Origin: Stenogyne calaminthoides
Taxonomy: Eukaryota > Streptophyta > Magnoliopsida > Lamiales > Lamiaceae
Reading direction: 5' to 3'
NCBI GenBank assembly: GCA_037126765.1
Contig: JBBCBC010000024.1
Coordinates: 22,045,554 to 22,109,553 of the forward strand
Length of the DNA: 64,000 bases
Below the pieces are notes generated by a model, which saw only the letters and a program-made list of their open reading frames with translations, ran no database searches and had not been told where the DNA came from. Position numbers and translations under genes: made by a program. Positions 47,177-60,237 of the stretch are shown here, in pieces. Within the stretch, counting starts at the first letter, position 1, and every line of letters begins with the position of its first letter.

Positions 47177-48867
47177 AAGAACTTGTGCTATGTGAAAGAT
47201 AATGTTTCACAACAAGTATTACTAACTGGTACTAGAAAAGGAAATGTGTATCTTGCTGATTGAAAACTTACTCCTATGGATACATGCTTAATGGCCAAAA
47301 AAGCTAATGAAACCAGTTGGTTATGGCACAAAAGACTGAACCATTTGAACTTCAAAACTCTGAACAAACTTGCAAGATTAGGACTTGTGAGGGGGTTACC
47401 TAATGAAGTGTTCAGTAAAGATCATGTTTGTGATGCTTGTCAGAAAGGCAAACAGATTAAAGCATCATTCAAAAGCAAAGTAGAAGTGTCTACTGATAGA
47501 ATACTTCAATTGTTACATATGGATCTCTTTGGTCCAGTAACACCTGTGAGTACTAATGGCAAGAAATATACATTGGTAGTAGTTGATGACTACTCAAGAT
47601 ATACATGGGTCATTTCCTTACTTAGTAAGAAAGAAACTCAAACCAAACTGCCAGAGTTACTGAAAAGACTCAGTACTGAAAAGAATCTGAGTGTGGTCAA
47701 AATCAGATCAGACAAAGGCACTGAATTTATCAATCATATTATATCTGATTATTTTGCAGCAAATGGAATAACTCATGAAACATCAGCTGCAAGGACCCAC
47801 AACAAAATGGTGTTGCTGAAAGGAGAAACAGGACTCTGAAAGAAGCTGCAAGAACAATGATTGCTGAAGCTGACATTCCTAAGAGATTTTGGGCTGAAGC
47901 AGTCAACACTGCATGCTACTCTCAGAACAGATCCATGCTGACCAAGAATCAAGGAAAAACTCCATATGAACTGTGGAATGAAAGGAAGCCTCTTGTTTCT
48001 TTCTTTCGTGTGTTTGGTTGTATGTGTTTCATACATAATAATGGTAAAGATCAGTTGAAAACTTTTGATAGCAAAGCTGATGAAGGGATATTCTTAGGAT
48101 ATTCTGAAATTAGTAAAACCTTCAGAGTTTACAACTGTAGGACTCTTATTGTGGAGGAAACACCTCATGTTGTTTTTGATGAATCTACTTATGTTCATAA
48201 GAAACAAGAAGTTGATTCAGGAGACTTGACAAAGCGGATCACCAGACTTAGTCTGAAGAAGAATGTCAAAACATCATCTGAGCCTGAAAAGAAGAAGTCA
48301 ATCACTTACTATGAATGGAGTGAAACTGACTCGGAAAAGGAAGAGACTCAGGATGAAAATACTCAGGCTGGTGGTACTCAGGATAATAGCTCTCCACTGA
48401 AGGAAAGCCAACACACTGAGGTTGACCAATCTGAACAAACACAAGTTCAGAATCAGGTATGTAATGCCGATGAGGATGTGGTCACAGCTGAGGCAAACTC
48501 TGAATCTATCAACCAAGGGGGAACAAATGTCTCTGACAATGTTCAAAATGAAATATCCCCTGAGGAAGATGATTCACTCTTTCCTTTTGTGTTGTTCCCT
48601 GAGTTTAATGAATTACCTGAACCTTACATTTCTGATGTTGAGGACAATACTGCAGGGGGAACATCCAGAAGAACATGGTTAGATAGTCATCCTACAAGTC
48701 AGATTGTGGGAGAATTATCTGAAGGAGTTAAAACAAGAAGGTTCCATGGAGAAAGTGCTTTGTTCAGCTGCTTCCTATCTGAAAAAGAACCTATTGAAAT
48801 TGAAGAAGCTCTTCAAGATTCCTTCTGGATTATGGCTATGCAAGAAGAGCTAAATCAGTTTTGCTAG
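47177..48867 (+). pseudogene. Sire-2 integrase
   Basis: Joins the cDNA to chromosomal DNA. The GAG-pre-integrase and zinc region shows WLWHKRLNHLN and CDACQKGKQ (HHCC). The catalytic core has LLHMDLFGPV (first Asp), VKIRSDKGTEF (second Asp) and, after a one-base frameshift near 47795, QQNGVAERRN (Glu). The C-terminal part has ELWNERKPLVSFFRVFGCMC and DEGIFLGYS. A long acidic Gln-rich stretch then links to RT. Stops at 47262 and the frame changes inactivate it. Confidence 0.9.
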
Positions 48868-49504
48868 GAATGAAGTCTGGGAGTTAGTGGATAGACCTAA
48901 GAGGCACAATGTCATTGGAACTAAGTGGGTGTTCAAGAATAAAAGAGATGAAAATAATGTCATTGTAAGAAACAAGACAAGGCTAGTTGCACAAGGTTAT
49001 TCCCAAGAAGAAGGCTTGGATTATGATGAAACCTTTGCACCAGTTGAAAGACTAGAAGCCATTAGATTGTTTCTTGCATATGCCGCTCACATGAAATTTA
49101 AGGTATATCAGATGGATGTGAAAAGTGCATTTTTGAACGGTGTGCTTAAAGAAGAGGTTTATGTGGAACAACCTCCTGGCTTCTGCAAGAATGACCAAGT
49201 TAACAGGCTCAGGAAAGCCTTGTATGGTCTGAAGCAAGCACCCAGAGCATGGTATGACACTCTATCTCAATTTCTTACTGATCATGGTTTTACCAAAGGG
49301 ACTGTGGCTAGAACCTTGTTCAGGATAGAAGATGAGAAATATATCTTACTTGTTCAGATATATGTGGATGACATTATCTTTGGATCCCCAAATCATCAGT
49401 TGTGTGAGAAGTTTTCTACACTGATGAAAGGTAAGTTTGAGATGTCAATGATGGGGGAGATGAATTTCTTTCTAGGACTTCAGGTGAAACAGTCTAAAGA
49501 ATGA
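48868..49504 (+). pseudogene. Sire-2 reverse transcriptase (RVT_2)
   Basis: Copies genomic RNA to cDNA. An extra T near 48860 shifts the frame just before NEVWELV. From 48887: GTKWVFKNKRDE, RLVAQGYSQEEGLDYDETFA, VYQMDVKSAFLNG, EEVYVEQPPGF, KALYGLKQAPRAWYD, and the catalytic YVDDIIFGS. The core is almost unbroken to the TGA at 49502-49504. A TAG follows nearby, then RNase H in the same frame. Confidence 0.93.
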
Positions 49505-50308
49505 TTTTTCATCAATTAGGCAAAATATACAAGAGATCTGATTGCCAAGTATGGTATTCAGAATTGCAATTCAGTTAGAATCCCCATGAATAATAACTAC
49601 AAGATGGATCCTGATCCTGAAGGCAAATCAGTTGACCATACTATTTATAGAGGGATCATTGGATCATTGCTCCATCTCACAGCAAGTAGGCCTGACATTA
49701 CTTTTTCTGTTGGGATATGTGCAAGATACCAAGCTAATCCTAATACTAGTCACATGGAACCTGCCAATAAGATACTAAGGTATCTAAAGGGCACAATGAA
49801 TAGAGGATTATGGTATCCAACTGATGATAACCTTGAATTAACTGGTTATTCAGATGCTGATTATGGTGGTTGCAGAATTGACAGGAAGTCCACTTCAGGA
49901 ACTTGTCAATTTCTAGGAAGCAAACTGATATCATGGTTTTCAAAGAAACATACCTCAGTAGCAACTAGTACTACTGAAGCTGAGTACATGGCTGCAGGAA
50001 GTTGCTGTGCATAGATTCTTTGGCTAAGACAACAATTGAGAGATTATAAGGTTATGGCCAATGAAGTTCCTATTTTTTGTGACAACAACATTGCTATTGC
50101 TATATCACAAAATCCTGTACTACACACCAGATGTAAGCATGTGGATATCAGACACCATTTCATCAGAGACCATGTAGAGAAGAAAGACATCAGGATGGAG
50201 AAAATTCATACTGATAAACAGAGAGCTGATATTCTTACTAAGCCTTTGGATGAGTCAAGATTTCAGGAACTATCAGTTGAATTAGGGATGTTGGATCCAG
50301 GTGAGTAA
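49505..50308 (+). pseudogene. Sire-2 RNase H
   Basis: Conserved copia blocks: GSLLHLTASRPDI, YLKGTMNRGLWY, GYSDADYGGC (catalytic Asp), TEAEYMAAGSCC (catalytic Glu), and, after a TAG at 50012-50014, LRQQLRDYKV, CDNNIAIAISQNP and HVDIRHHFI. The stop at 50306-50308 ends pol. This C-terminal part is nearly identical to that of Sire-1 at 3-308. Confidence 0.9.
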
Positions 50309-50502
50309 TTTATCCTGAAGAGAGAAGTTCTTCAGATGCATGAAGTTTTTCAGTAAGAAAAACTCAGGACAAATACCACTCAGGATGGAAACTGAGAATC
50401 AGGATGGTTTTGTCACGGTCAGTGTTCAGTAAGGCTTAAGTATTCAATTAATCTTGAAACACACTTGGCACATGCATTTACTCACAAGCATTTCCGAGCT
50501 AT

Positions 50503-53500
50503 GGGATGATTAAGAATCTCGCAGAAACAGAGAAACCGTATTTCGAGCATGTCATTGCCATGGTGGATAACAAAACAACACTAATTGAAGAAGAAGCCCT
50601 CAACATGCTTCGAATGGCCAGGTTAGACAAACTGGTTAGCAACACACCAGAATCAGAGATGCCACAAGAGGTTTTGCAATTCGTTGTAAACCTAAGAGAA
50701 GGAGACAACGACTCTCTTGTTTCACAACTCAGTTTTGGCACCCATGCCAAATCCAAAGACGAAGTAGTCGTCACCAGAGAGGTACAACTATCACTTCAAA
50801 ATATTAATGCTGTTTTTGAGCTAAGTAATAGAGGTGATGATTCTGCTACTTCCATGATTGGGCATGAGCAAGAGATTCTTGATAGATTTGCATCTACTAA
50901 GGTTGAGTTGAAAGGGGCTTTAAACAAGAAGTGTTTAAAACATGTTTATAGAGTATTGATTGATATTGTAGCCAAGTGCTTAATGAGCACCTCTGGAAGC
51001 CTAGAACAGGTGAGCCGGAACAAGTTGAGGCTCATGGCTGCAATAGTGGACTCACCATCCAGAGATTTCAATTGGCTAAAGTTTTTAGTTGATTGTATCC
51101 TGAGCCAGAGCCCAAAGTTGATATATGATCAAGGGACGTTTAAGAAGTCTGGAAGGATATTGTTTGGGACGAAGATAAGTTTTTTGATAGAAACATTGCC
51201 CAGGAAGAAAATGTTTCTATTATCAGGGAATGTGTTTTCCAGGAACAGAATCATGTTCAGAAAATCAAAGTCACAGAAAAGAGTCCTGACAACCTCAGAA
51301 AGCAGGAGTTCACCCGCTCAGGATGAGCCTGAAGAGCAGGCTGTCCAAAGTGAGCCTGAGGCTCAGACAGAACAAGTTGAGATAGAAAGTTCTTAGTCTG
51401 AACATGACAGACTTACTATTGCTGATCTTTCCCGGTCCAAGGGCAAGAAGGTGGTTGAAAAGGCTGTAGAAGAGCCAGAGAAGAGGAAGAAGGCTCTGGA
51501 ACATCTAAGAGTCAAGAGGGAGGTTGGTGAGAAGAAGAAGGCTCAGGAAGAGCAGAAGAGGAAGAAGCGTCTGAGAAAAACCAGCGAGATAGCTTCAGGA
51601 GAGAAATCTCCTTTGGATACACTTGTGAAGGCCGTTTCTCAAGCTACTGAGGCTGAAGCTGCAAAAATCCTTGAGATGGAGAGAGAAGAAGATGTATTCA
51701 CTGAAATCCTCACCACTAGCATTGGGGATGACAAAATTACCCGAGAAATCTTCATAGGTTCCCAAAAACCTGTTGAAGAGAGACAAATACAGATCCCAAC
51801 CATTCACCCCTCAGAGCCACAAATTCCCATACCTTCAGAGACAATCTCTAGCTCTAAAGAGGAGTCACCTGTTCCTGAACTCAGGAAAGGTGAAGCTGAA
51901 GAAAATGAGTGGAGATTGAAGGCAGGAAGATTTGTATTGGACAAATTTCCTGAACTTGCCAATTATCCTGACCTTCAGGATATGTTCATTAGACTGAAAA
52001 CAGCAATGCTGATAGTGAACCAATCTTTTGCCATGATGCTGAGGATAGGAAACTTCAGAGGAGAAGAATTCTGGGCAGAAGAGGTTGCCGAACTTGATGC
52101 CTTTTCAGGCTTAGGCAAGAAAAGATTGAGGATTAAGGCAAATGAGTTTGAAGAATTGGTGAACAAGAAACTTGCTAAGAGGATGGAGAAGGATCAACCT
52201 GAGGAGACTTCTGAAACTTAGGACAAAGATAGGACCGATCAAGACCCTGTTGAGGGTAGTCAGAAATCTGTTGAGGCTGGAGCATCTACTCAGGGGGAAT
52301 AAGCTCAGGACGTTCCTGACCTTCAGATGATTACTGTAGAAGAAACCCCCAGAGCCAGCAGAGAAGCCTACTGAGTCTGTTGAAGTAGGTCTTCAGACTG
52401 AAGAAGAGGAAGAAATCCCTATCCCTCCGCAGCCAGTTGTTGATTTCACACCTATCCTGGAGAAACTGACCAAGTTCGAGCCAATAATTGAACAAGTGGC
52501 ATTGATTGAACCACTGGTGGATGAAGTGTCCAAGATTACTGATGCACAAGTTTCTCAGGATGAGGCCATAAAAGCACTGAGCTCATCCATGGTAACATCA
52601 GATCAGGTAACTTTACTATCTTCTTCTCTTGATAGTAAACTTACTACATTCAGTACAAAATTTGAGGATGTTGCTAAGGAGATGAAGGATGAGTTGGAGA
52701 GACAGTTTGACTTAAGATCTAAAGCTCTTGAGGATTTCCTGAAATCCAAGACTGAAGAAATAATCAAGTCTGCTGTTGAGGAAATAAACACCTCTTTGAA
52801 GGAAAAGATGAAAACAACATATGGTGGTCTTGCTGAAGACACTATCACTGGCCTAAATGTCCTACAGAGAATTCAGGATGAACACTTTCATGTGGAGGCA
52901 GAGGTCAGGTCGATTGGCAGAGAACATCTCCATATGGACAGAACCCTTTCCGAGCTGATAACAAACTATGATGCCAAAAAGGGGAAAGCTACGACAAGCT
53001 TGCTGTCGTGCCATCAATTGAAAAACCTACTGAAGAGGCTCTCACTGAGATTCAGAGAGGAAAGCGAAAAGAGCCTGAAATAGTAATTCATCCTGAGGCT
53101 GTGATGGAGGTTTTAGAGGAAAGGACGAAGAGGTAGAAGACTCATAAATGCAGTAAGCAGGGGGAAACTTATGGTATCCTGATTCCTCAGAAGAAGCCTG
53201 CAGCATTTGTAGAAAAACCTCTAAAGTCCAAGAAGCTTGCTAAGCCGATCATGAGGAGCCTACGCAGAGGAAGTTGGTTGCTGAATTTGAGGAAGATGTG
53301 GAAGAGGTTGCTCAAGAGATTGCTGAAAAGGATTCAGAATCAGAGATAGATGATCTCTTCAAGGAAGGTTTTGGTGAATATGATGTATCCACCAAGAGAC
53401 TGAACTGGGATTGGCACAATATTGTAAAGGCAATTGAGGCTAAGAAAAAGAGAAAAGCTGCCATCTCAGTATCAGGATCAGAGATGATAAGGAAAGAGAG

Positions 53501-54008
53501 GGAGGAAGCTAAGAGAAATCTTGGAGGTTTTCAAAGGATGATCAAGAGAAGGAGAGGCACTAAACCAAGGAAGAGGCAGTGGCCACACATAGACAAATGG
53601 ATGCCAATAGAAATGAATGACAGATGGGAGACGACCAAGAGAGAGTTTGTGTTCAACAATGATGTACTGATGAACTGGTCTGAACCCAATGCTGATAGAG
53701 ATGAAGCATTCATTGCCTACCTGCTGCAAAACTACACTAACATCTGCCAGAAATGGTTTGATGTATTTGATACCTTGGGATACTAGCCCAAAGCTCCAGG
53801 ACAGATCAAGTACCCTCCACCAAGATACAAGAATGGATTGGTTAACTATGATTTCATTCATGCTGACTTTTTGGATCAGGCTGAGTATCTGGGACTGATA
53901 GGAGATGATGCTGAGACTCTGCAGAAGAGAGAAGAGCTGAAGATCAGATACTATGACCAATTCAACCTGAAGCCACCAGCTGATGAAATCGAATCTGATG
54001 AAGACTGA
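50503..54008 (+). pseudogene. Sire-2 env-like ORF, broken
   Basis: Homologue of the Sire-1 env-like ORF. The start is near 50503 (MIKNLAETEKPYFEHV). N-terminal domain: EEEALNMLRMARLDKLVS, ELSNRGDDSATSMIG, LMAAIVDSPSRDFNWLKFL. After a TAG at 51394-51396 it continues with Lys/Glu-rich sequence and a domain containing RKGEAEENEWRLKAGRFVLD. Stops fall near 52221 and 52302, a coiled-coil region lies at 52440-53083, and a frame change before 53274 precedes the C-terminal block RQWPHIDKWMPIEMND. The last frame ends at TGA 54006-54008. Stops are mostly TAG/TAA where CAG/CAA would fit. Function unknown; no clear signal peptide or membrane span. Confidence 0.8.
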
Positions 54009-54276
54009 TGTATCTTGTTTCCTTCTGTTTATTTTGTTTCAATAGAATCTTATGAAAACCAATGTAACTTGTAATCATGGTTTTTTTTAGCTTTAATGAA
54101 AAATCTACAGATTTTCTGATGATCAAAAGATAATATCTCATTATCTCACTGATTGCTTGATGGTTGCCTTACTTGTTTTTCTTGCTTTATAAATTGAAAC
54201 CTAGGTAGATGTTAGGTTTATTTCTGTTTGCAAGCTTGTAACAAGATGGTTTTGGCATCATCAAAAAGGGGGAAAT
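54009..54276 (+). promoter_or_regulatory. 3' untranslated region and polypurine tract of Sire-2
   Basis: The tract AAAAAGGGGGAAAT lies at 54263-54276, directly before the LTR. GATCAAAAGATAATATCTCATTATCT near 54121 is shared with Sire-1 (about 6490), so this 3' UTR block is conserved between the two elements. Confidence 0.85.
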
Positions 54277-56069
54277 TGTTGGGAGATGAATTTAATAAAG
54301 ATTTTGATTAGATCCCAAAACCCCTGAGTATGACATGTTTCAGGACGGTCTTGATAGTATAGGATCAGGTTTCAAATTATCAGGATGATCTGCACCATGT
54401 ATAGTCAGCAGACATAGTTCAGGTTAGAATAGGTTTCAATGTTTTATCTGTAGATCAGAAGTATTCTGAAGATCAAACTATACTAAAGACCTAAACCATA
54501 CTGAAGAATAAGTATATCCTGAAGACTTACTGAAACCTGAAGATCAGAAGTATCCTGAAGATCAAACTATACTGAAGACCTAAACCATACTAAAGAATCA
54601 GTATATCCTGAAGACTTACAGAAACCTGAAGACTTAAAGAAACCTGAAGATCAGAAGAACCTGAAGATCAGAAGAACCTGAAGATCAGAAGAATCTGAAG
54701 ATCAGAAGACCCTGAAGAATCTTGTGTACTGAACCAAAAGACCCTGAACATGACACTTCAAGTTAAATAGTGTTTGTTCATTCTTAGTACATGCAAAGAG
54801 AATGTTATACATTCGTGAACACTAAGGAAGATATCAACTTAGTGTTAGTTGGCTAAAAAGAGCCGTTTTTGTTGTCTCTGTTCAAAGAAAGATATCGACC
54901 AATGAGGAGGCGACAACAGCGTACTTTCCTGACACCGAAAGCGACATTTCTCTGAAGAATGTCAGCATAAATATTTGTCTTGTTCACAGAAATTGGTGAT
55001 TGGCCGCTTATCTGGATATTTCCTAAAGCATGCAAGGACTCATTCAAACCCTAATGAAGCCGTTCACCATATACTCAAAGAAGAAACCCGAGATGCTATC
55101 TCTCCAACGGATAGTTTTTCAAAGGAAGACTTCGTGAGAGTTGCCTATAAATACCAGAGGCCTTGAACACCTCAAGGTTACAGGAAATCAAAGCAACTCA
55201 CAGAGCTCATTCGTATTCAAGCATTCTTGTGAAGCACTTGAAACCCTTAGAATTTCCCAAGTGTTTCATATTTGAAGAGAGCTCATTTACTAAGCCTAGA
55301 TTTAAGATCTTATCCAAAGATTAGTTCGAGATATCCTAGCCTTTTACTTGTGTTCTCATTGTAAAAGGATATCTCACCTTAGTTGGAAATCAACCAAACC
55401 CAAACCTTTTGATTAGGAAGTTTGTGTGTGTAGTAGTTGGAAGTGAGAGAGTTGTAAAGAGTTAGTAAGCTGCTGTGTTCAGTCTGAAGACTCTAGAGGA
55501 GAAGTTAGTAAGCTGATTGTTCAGTCTGAATGCTTGTGTGTGTTGAGTTAGTAAGCTGCAGTAGTTCAGCCTGAAAACTCGTAGTAGTGTTGAGTTAGTA
55601 AGCTGCTGAGTTCAGTCTGAAAGCTTGAGGTAGTAGAAGTAGTGTGTTAAGGAATTTCTCTGAAGATCAGAGAGAGTGGACGTAGGAGCTTGAGCCTCTG
55701 GACCACTATAACTTGCTATGTTATTTGCTTTCTGCTTTGCATTATTACTTGTTGCATATTTCATTGAAAGTATTTCTGATATTCAGTTGGAATCAATCCA
55801 CTGAACTTGCATTAAGTTGATCACAACCTTAACAACTGTTTCATTAAGGAAAGACTTTCAGCAAAGTAAAACGAGTATAAACTTAGGGCCTACACTTTCC
55901 GCACTCTAGATAAGCTAGTATAGATAGTTGTCAAGCTGAGAAACTCTCCTGAGTAGTCAGTAAGATTAGTATCTACTCCAAACTTATTTGGACTCTGAGA
56001 AAAATTAGGATCAGTGAGCTAATCTGAAGTCCCTGAACGCCGCTCAGTGTTATTGTCTCAGTAGACTTT
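54277..56069 (+). repeat. 3' LTR of Sire-2, first part
   Basis: Same blocks as the 5' LTR: start TGTTGGGAGATG, U3 units GAAGATCAGAAGAACCT (54650-54715), TATA box 55146-55153 and four repeats of about 45 bp (55457-55640). Split at 56069 by solo LTR B. Confidence 0.95.
55146..55153 (+). promoter_or_regulatory. TATA box of Sire-2 3' LTR
   Basis: TATAAATA in GCCTATAAATACCAGAGG, identical context to the 5' LTR. Confidence 0.7.
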
Positions 56070-57903
56070 TGTTGGGGAATAAGTTGCACAGATCTATTCG
56101 GGGTGAATATTTAAATATAAATTTAATTTTTATAATTATTACTAGCATGAATTAATCCTATATTAATTCAAATAATAATCCAACAACATATCATGCATAT
56201 AATTAATTCACGTAAATCTTACGCATGCAGAATTCTACGAGTTTACGTGAACGTACCTCTTGGGATGGCAGTGATCTGGCTGATTAGACTAACCAAAAGA
56301 ACTTCCCAAGTATTCCCTTAATCCTTGTTCGACTATCCGATGGTAGGACACTTGTGAACAATTAACAAAAGGAAAATAAATTATGTTGCACCACCTTTGT
56401 GGATTTACTAATTTTTCCAGCACATGGAATTGTACTTGGGAATGAAAGAGTCATCCCCTATTTATAGAGCATAGGTGGTCGAAAATTGTGGCAAAAAAAA
56501 AACAATGTGGGAAAATCTTTTCTTGATCTCCAAGAAATCTTGAATATATCTCCTATATTCTTTTTCCCATAATTATAATATTCCACAAAATCCCACCCAC
56601 TCTTTGTTATGGGATATTTTCGAAAATAATAGGCAAGAATCCAAGATTTGGATCTTCTTGAATTTATGAGATATTCTTATATTTCAAGAAATACATATCT
56701 TCCATAATATCTTTTCAAGAAAATCTTTCTTGCCCTTTATCTTTCAAAAAATTCGAATTTTTCCTTATAAATAACCATGTGGGAGATTTCTTGAATTTAA
56801 TGAGATAATCTTGTATTCCAAGAATACATATCTTCATTCCATAACAAAATTCAAAGAAAATCTTTCTCCCCTTTTATCTATAAATTTCGAAAATAATTAG
56901 AAAAAATAAGCAACAATATTTATTTTATTTTAAACACCTTTTTCAGTTATTGGACTATATGTTGGGCTACTTAGGGGGCCTTTAGGAGAATTAAGATTGG
57001 ACCTTCTAATGGATCTTGAATTATCAATATTGAGCCACAATATTATTCAAGCCCATAAATATTAATTATTCCCACTACATAATTAATATTGCACTATCCA
57101 TCTTAACCCATATTATAGTCAATATGGCTCCCGGTTATTATTTCCCGTGTTTAAGATTATCTAGCCCATTAATTAATTCAAGCCACTGAAATAGCTTTCC
57201 ATTAATTAATATCTTTTGTCCTTGGTCAAGGAACGGTTCAACATTATTATCCATACCGGAAACTAATTCCACTTGCAAGATTTGGTATGATAAAGCTTAT
57301 GAACCTCCCAAGGGGGCAAATCGAACAAGCGTACTTGCACACGATTCTCTGCATTAAATCTTAGCAATCATATGTGACCAATAATATTGCCCAAGATAAA
57401 AGTATTGAATCTCGTTGATTCTCTACCCATGATAAGTCAAAGCAATAGTTACCGATCACACGTGATCCTATTTAAGGAACGAAGATTAAGACATAACGAA
57501 CCACTGAGGTCTAATTCTTCATTGTTCAGTTCTGAAGAATTTATCCTCCTGTAGGTCATATTCAGTGCATCAGTCATGCACTAGTTGTAATCTCTTGGTC
57601 AAGACAAGCCAATCTGAGCCTTACACTTCAACCTTTCACGATGGGTTGTTCATTTTCATCTAGGTCGTGAATGTCGTACTTTTAGTTACAAGGGACTGTT
57701 AATTTAATCTTCTGTGATCTGGTATCACTAAATTAACTACAATGTAACACGTACAAATTATTGAACAGTTATGCAGTAAATATATGTAACATTCGATAAT
57801 ATTTAAAGCATCAGTGATAAACAATTTATTTCAGTAAATAAGTCCGAAATTCAGTTTTTGATTATACAAAGTAAAAAGCATACTTTCCAGTATAATCCCA
57901 ACA
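56070..57903 (-). mobile_element. Solo LTR B inside Sire-2 3' LTR
   Basis: 1834 bp, starting TGTTGGGGAATAAG and ending TATAATCCCAACA on the plus strand. Flanked by perfect ACTTT duplications (56065-56069 and 57904-57908); the unbroken target GTAGACTTTGACTC is present in the 5' LTR (about 44196). It is the inverse-oriented sister of solo LTR A. No internal region remains. Confidence 0.95.
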
Positions 57904-58060
57904 ACTTTGACTCAAGGCAATTTGTGCTTCTCAAGACTGAAAATCAGGACAACCTGACTCGCTGATTTCAGTAAAAGTTTTAAAAGTTTAAAAATCACCA
58001 CACACGTGTATTCCCCCCCCCCACATACACGTGTGACACTCGTTTACACCGGGACCAATA
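57904..58060 (+). repeat. 3' LTR of Sire-2, last part
   Basis: Continues the LTR after solo LTR B: ACTTTGACTCAAGGC, the C-loop hairpin (58001-58035) and the end CGGGACCAATA at 58060. Confidence 0.93.
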
Positions 58061-58520
58061 ACTTTATATTAATTAATATCTTTTTCTTGGAGTAAGGACA
58101 ACTCAACATTACTATCCATACCGGAACTTAATCTACATGCATGATTTGGTATGATAAAACTTTTGAGCCTACCAAGCGGACAAATCAAACAAGACTCACC
58201 TTGCACACGATTCTCTATATAAAATCTTAGCAATTGTCATGTAACTAATAATATTGCCCAAAATACAAAGTATCGAATCGCTCTCTGATTCTCTACCCAA
58301 CATATATCAAAGCAATAAATATTAATTACACACAATCATATTTAAGGGACATTAATTAAAAAATCAACAACCACTTAGGTCTAACTTTTCCCTTAAGTCA
58401 GTACGGAAAAGATTATCCTCTCTATAGGTCCGCTTCACCGCATCAGAATGCACTAGTGTAATCTCTTGGTCAAGACAAGTCAATCTGAGCCTTGCACATC
58501 AACCTTTTACCAATGGATTG
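58061..58520 (-). repeat. LTR C, second part
   Basis: After the ACTTT copy of the Sire-2 TSD, the blocks of LTR C continue (TATTAATTAATATCTTTTTC, CCATACCGGAA, CTCTTGGTCAAGACAAG). It is cut at GGATTG (58520) by element D; the next expected block, TTCATTTCCATCT, is missing here. Confidence 0.88.
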
Positions 58521-60237
58521 TGTTGGGGAATTAATTGTCGGGATCTATTCAGGATGAATATTTAAATACAAATTTAATTCTAACAATTATTACTAGCATG
58601 AATTAATCCTCTATTAATTCAAATAATAATTCAACAACAAATCATGCATATAAACAAGCCACATAAATCCTATGCATGCGGAATTGCTAGGAGTTTACAT
58701 GAACTAACCTCTTGGAGTGACAACCGTTGAGAAGATGAGTACTCTTTCACACGAACAAACCCAAAGTGCATTCTCAAGTATTCTCAAGTCCTTATAATCC
58801 GGTGGTAGGATGCTCACGAACAATTAACAAAAGGGAAAAATAAAATTATGTTGCACCACCTTGTGGATTTCTAATTTTTCCAACACATGGAATTGCATTG
58901 GGGATGAAAAAAATATCATCCCCTATTTATAATTATAGAGGGGGGCGAAATTTTAGGGTTTGATGCCCAATGGGAAATTTCCTTGATTCTTCTCCAAGAT
59001 ACAATCTTGAATATATTCAATATATTATATTTTCCATAATCAAATCCCAACTATTAAATTCCCCTTATAATTATAGGGTAATTTTCGAAAATTGCATTAA
59101 TGGGAATAAATAAGATCTTTGACTTTTCTTGAATTTATGGGATAATCTTGTACTTCAAGAATACTTATTCCGTAAAAATCTTTCTAAGAAAATCAAGAAA
59201 TTTTTTTCTCTATCTTCCTTAATATTTTCGAAAAATTGGAAAAAATATGCAACAATAATATCTTTTATCTTTACCATCTTTATCAGTTATTGGACTTTAT
59301 CTTTGGGCTACTTGAGAGGCCTTTAGAAGAATTAAGATTGGACCTTCCAATGGACCTTGAATTATCAATATTGAGCCACAACATTATTCAAGCCCATTAA
59401 TATTAATTAATCCCACTACATAATTAATATTGCACTATCCATCTTAACCCATATTACTATAATATGGTTCCCAGTTATTATTTCTCGTGTTTAAGATTAT
59501 CCAGTCCATTAATTAATTCAAGCCACTAAAAAGCTTTATATTAATTAATATCTTTTTCCTTGGATTAGGAACTGCTCAACATTATTATCCATACCGGAAA
59601 TAAATTCCACTTGTAAGATTTAGTATGATAAAACTTCTGAGCCTCCCAAGGGGACAAATCACGGAAGACGTACTTGCACACGATTCTCCGTATTAAATCT
59701 TAGCAATCGTCATGTAACTAATAATATTGCCCAAGATATAACGTATTGAATAACATTGATTCTCTATCCATCATAAGTCAAAGCAATAATTATTAATTTC
59801 ATATGATCCTATTTAAGGAACGGAGATTAAGAAATAACGAACCACTGAGGTCTAATTCTTCTATATTCAACACTGAAGAATTTATCCTCCTGTAGGTCCT
59901 ATTCACCGCATCATAATGCACTTGTGTAATATCTTGGTCAAGACAAGTCAATCTAAGCCTTACACTTCAACCTTTCACGATGGATTATTCATTTCCATCT
60001 AGGTTGTGAATTTTGTACTTGGTTATAAGGAACTATTACTTTGATCTTCTGTGATATGGTATCACTAAATTAACTACAATGTAACACATACTATTTATTA
60101 AACATATATTCAGTAAATATATATAACATTCAATCATATTTAATGCAACAGTGATAAATAATTTATTTCAACAAATAAATAAGAAATTCAGTTTAGTTAT
60201 ACAAAGTAAAAACATACTTTCACGTATAACCCCAACA
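58521..60237 (-). repeat. LTR of copia element D (its 3' LTR)
   Basis: 1717 bp, TGTTGGGGAATTAA...TATAACCCCAACA on the plus strand. On the minus strand it is preceded by GAGTATAAGTGGTAGAT, a typical copia polypurine region, and by the end of pol. This shows it is the 3' LTR of a minus-strand element and fixes the orientation of the whole A/B/C/D family. Confidence 0.9.

Larger units (their letters stand above)
42421..58060 (+). mobile_element. Sire-2: complete Sirevirus-type copia retrotransposon
   Basis: Full structure: 5' LTR 42421-44353, PBS 44356-44367, gag, protease, integrase, RT, RNase H, env-like ORF, PPT and 3' LTR 54277-58060 (split by solo LTR B). The LTRs start TGTTGGGAGATG. The 5' copy ends CCAACA, the perfect inverse of TGTTGG; the 3' copy ends CCAATA. 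Target duplication: GCTTT (42416-42420) against ACTTT (58061-58065), one change. The uninterrupted target GCTTTATATTAATTAATATC is seen in the sister LTR D near 59531. Without LTR B the 3' LTR is about 1945 bp against 1933 for the 5' one. Frameshifts and stops disrupt every ORF, so it is not autonomous now. Confidence 0.95.
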
